A stretch of DNA of 6,387 bases from an uncultured Mesorhizobium sp. (GTDB lineage: Bacteria; Pseudomonadota; Alphaproteobacteria; Rhizobiales; Rhizobiaceae): assembly GCA_937958475.1 (NCBI GenBank), contig CALFXR010000215.1, forward strand, positions 1-6,387, written 5' to 3'. The notes below the pieces were generated by a model, which made no database searches, was not told the DNA's origin, and saw only the letters and a list, made by a program, of their open reading frames with translations. Below are positions 5,419-6,387 of this stretch, piece after piece (position 1 is the first letter of the stretch; each line of letters begins with the position of its first letter). Made by a program: the position numbers and the translations under genes.

Positions 5419-6225
5419 ATGGAGTCCCAATCCATCCCTCACTTCCGCAGGCTCATCCCGCTTTGGCGGAAGATGGGGCTGCCGCTCAGGCCGCGTGAAC
5501 CGTTGCCGTCGGCGCTTGCGCGGCTCCTGCCCGGGCGTTCGGCGAAGCTGCTGATGCTCGGCGTCACGCCGGACTATGGCGACCTTTCCGACGACTTGAC
5601 GGCGCTCGACTGGTCGACGGAAATGATCGCCCACATCTGGCCCGGCGATACGCAAAGCCGCCGCGCCGTGCTCGGCGACTGGCGCGACATGCCGTTCGAG
5701 AACGAGAGCTTCGACGCCGCGATCGGCGACAACGCCATGACGATGCTGGCCTTTCCCGACGATATCGACGCGACGCTGAAGGAAGTGCGCCGAGTTCTGA
5801 AACCCGGCGGGATCGCGGTGTTCCGCTGGTTCCTGGCGCCCGACAGCCCGCCGGAGGACGCGGAACTGAAGGCCCTGGCGCTGTCGCTCAGCGGCAGGGC
5901 CTCCGACATCATGCGCTGGCGCTTCGCCATCGACGCGGTACACGAGGCGGGCGAGCCGACGGTCCCGGTCACGGCGGCGTGGCGCAAGTATTCGCGGTTG
6001 TTTCCCGACTTCGGCGAACTCGCGCGCGCCAATGGCTGGGATGACGCCGAGATGGCCGAACTCGACATCTATCGCGACTCCGGCGTGCGCTTCACCTTCC
6101 CGACCCAGGCGCAGATGGAGGCGGCAGCCGGTCGCCACTTCTCCTCGATCGAATTGGTGCCCAGCGGCGACTATCCACTCGCCGAATTCGCGCCCTTCGT
6201 CATCCTGTCTCAGGCCCGGCGCTGA
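5419..6225 (+). CDS. Class I SAM-dependent methyltransferase
   Basis: This 268-residue soluble protein has a Rossmann-type class I methyltransferase core. Motif I is LLMLGVTPDYG (44-54), a variant of the usual glycine-rich SAM-binding loop. It is followed by the acidic strand end LTALDWSTEMI (60-70), where Asp63 likely contacts the ribose. GDWRDMPFENESFDAAIGDNAMTML (86-110) corresponds to motifs II-III, and the helix plus turn EVRRVLKPGG (122-131) is typical of the family. The C-terminal part (about 160-268) has no recognised motif and probably forms the substrate-binding lid. The predicted start has only a weak G-rich stretch 11 or more bases upstream. The 5'-most in-frame ATG was used. The gene is divergent from the ATP-grasp-like gene, which suggests but does not prove joint action. 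Whether it methylates a sugar, a lipid or a small molecule cannot be told. Confidence 0.85.
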   Translation: MESQSIPHFRRLIPLWRKMGLPLRPREPLPSALARLLPGRSAKLLMLGVTPDYGDLSDDLTALDWSTEMIAHIWPGDTQSRRAVLGDWRDMPFENESFDAAIGDNAMTMLAFPDDIDATLKEVRRVLKPGGIAVFRWFLAPDSPPEDAELKALALSLSGRASDIMRWRFAIDAVHEAGEPTVPVTAAWRKYSRLFPDFGELARANGWDDAEMAELDIYRDSGVRFTFPTQAQMEAAAGRHFSSIELVPSGDYPLAEFAPFVILSQARR

Positions 6226-6299
6226 CCCTCGGGTAGATGGCACCCCGCGCACCGTCGTCGAGGACGTCATCTTCGCCACCGACTTGTCGAATCCGCTGC

Positions 6300-6326
6300 C
6301 GTGCGACCTGTTTTTCCCGCACGTTT
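6300..6326 (+). terminator. Weak candidate terminator after the methyltransferase gene
   Basis: CGTGCG (6300-6305) pairs with CGCACG (6318-6323) around a 12-base T-rich loop, and three T follow. It lies about 75 bases after the methyltransferase stop. The stem is short and the T run minimal. The rest of 6226-6387 shows open frames on both strands reaching the window edge but no recognisable protein motif. Confidence 0.25.
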
Positions 6327-6387
6327 GCCGCAAGCGTCTCGCACGCTCCGGCTCCGCTTCCGAAGTCGGCTCGTTAAGCCATTGTAT

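Noticed and set aside
5284..6333. 349-codon open frame on the minus strand opposite the methyltransferase
   Set aside because: It is rich in Arg, Gly and Ala with no motif, overlaps both the methyltransferase and the start of the ATP-grasp-like gene, and is explained by GC-biased third positions.
1..6387. Search for CRISPR arrays, insertion sequences, tRNA genes and long direct repeats
   Set aside because: No regularly spaced repeats, transposase motifs, tRNA-like cloverleaf or long repeats were recognised by eye.

Overview
The window is a GC-rich piece of bacterial chromosome with strong G/C preference at third codon positions, which leaves long spurious open frames opposite almost every real gene. 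Gene content and codon style suggest a proteobacterium, most likely an alphaproteobacterium of the Rhizobiales type. This is inference, since no rRNA or other taxonomic marker is present.

Layout from left to right. (1) Positions 1-602, minus strand: a CcdA/DsbD-type thiol-disulfide transporter, cut at its C-terminus by the window edge. (2) About 603-904: a gap with an AT-rich part and a near-perfect inverted repeat. It is followed by a small unassigned plus-strand gene (905-1144). (3) 1185-3283, minus strand: a tightly coupled gmd-fcl pair whose stop and start codons overlap, encoding the two enzymes that turn GDP-mannose into GDP-L-fucose. (4) 3284-3576: a divergent upstream region. (5) 3577-4440, plus strand: a GT11-family (alpha-1,2-type) fucosyltransferase. 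(6) 4441-4510: a convergent gap with a perfect 10-bp stem. (7) 4511-5368, minus strand: an ATP-grasp-like protein. (8) 5369-5418: a 50-bp divergent gap. (9) 5419-6225, plus strand: a class I SAM-dependent methyltransferase. (10) 6226-6387: no recognised gene.

The core is a self-contained fucosylation module. Gmd and Fcl make GDP-L-fucose, and the GT11 enzyme is the obvious user, transferring fucose to a surface glycan or lipopolysaccharide. The GDP-mannose supply genes (manA, manB, manC) are not in the window. The ATP-grasp/methyltransferase pair next to it could decorate the same product or be an independent locus; the sequence does not decide this. It is the least characterised part of the window. 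No mobile element, CRISPR array, tRNA or rRNA was seen.
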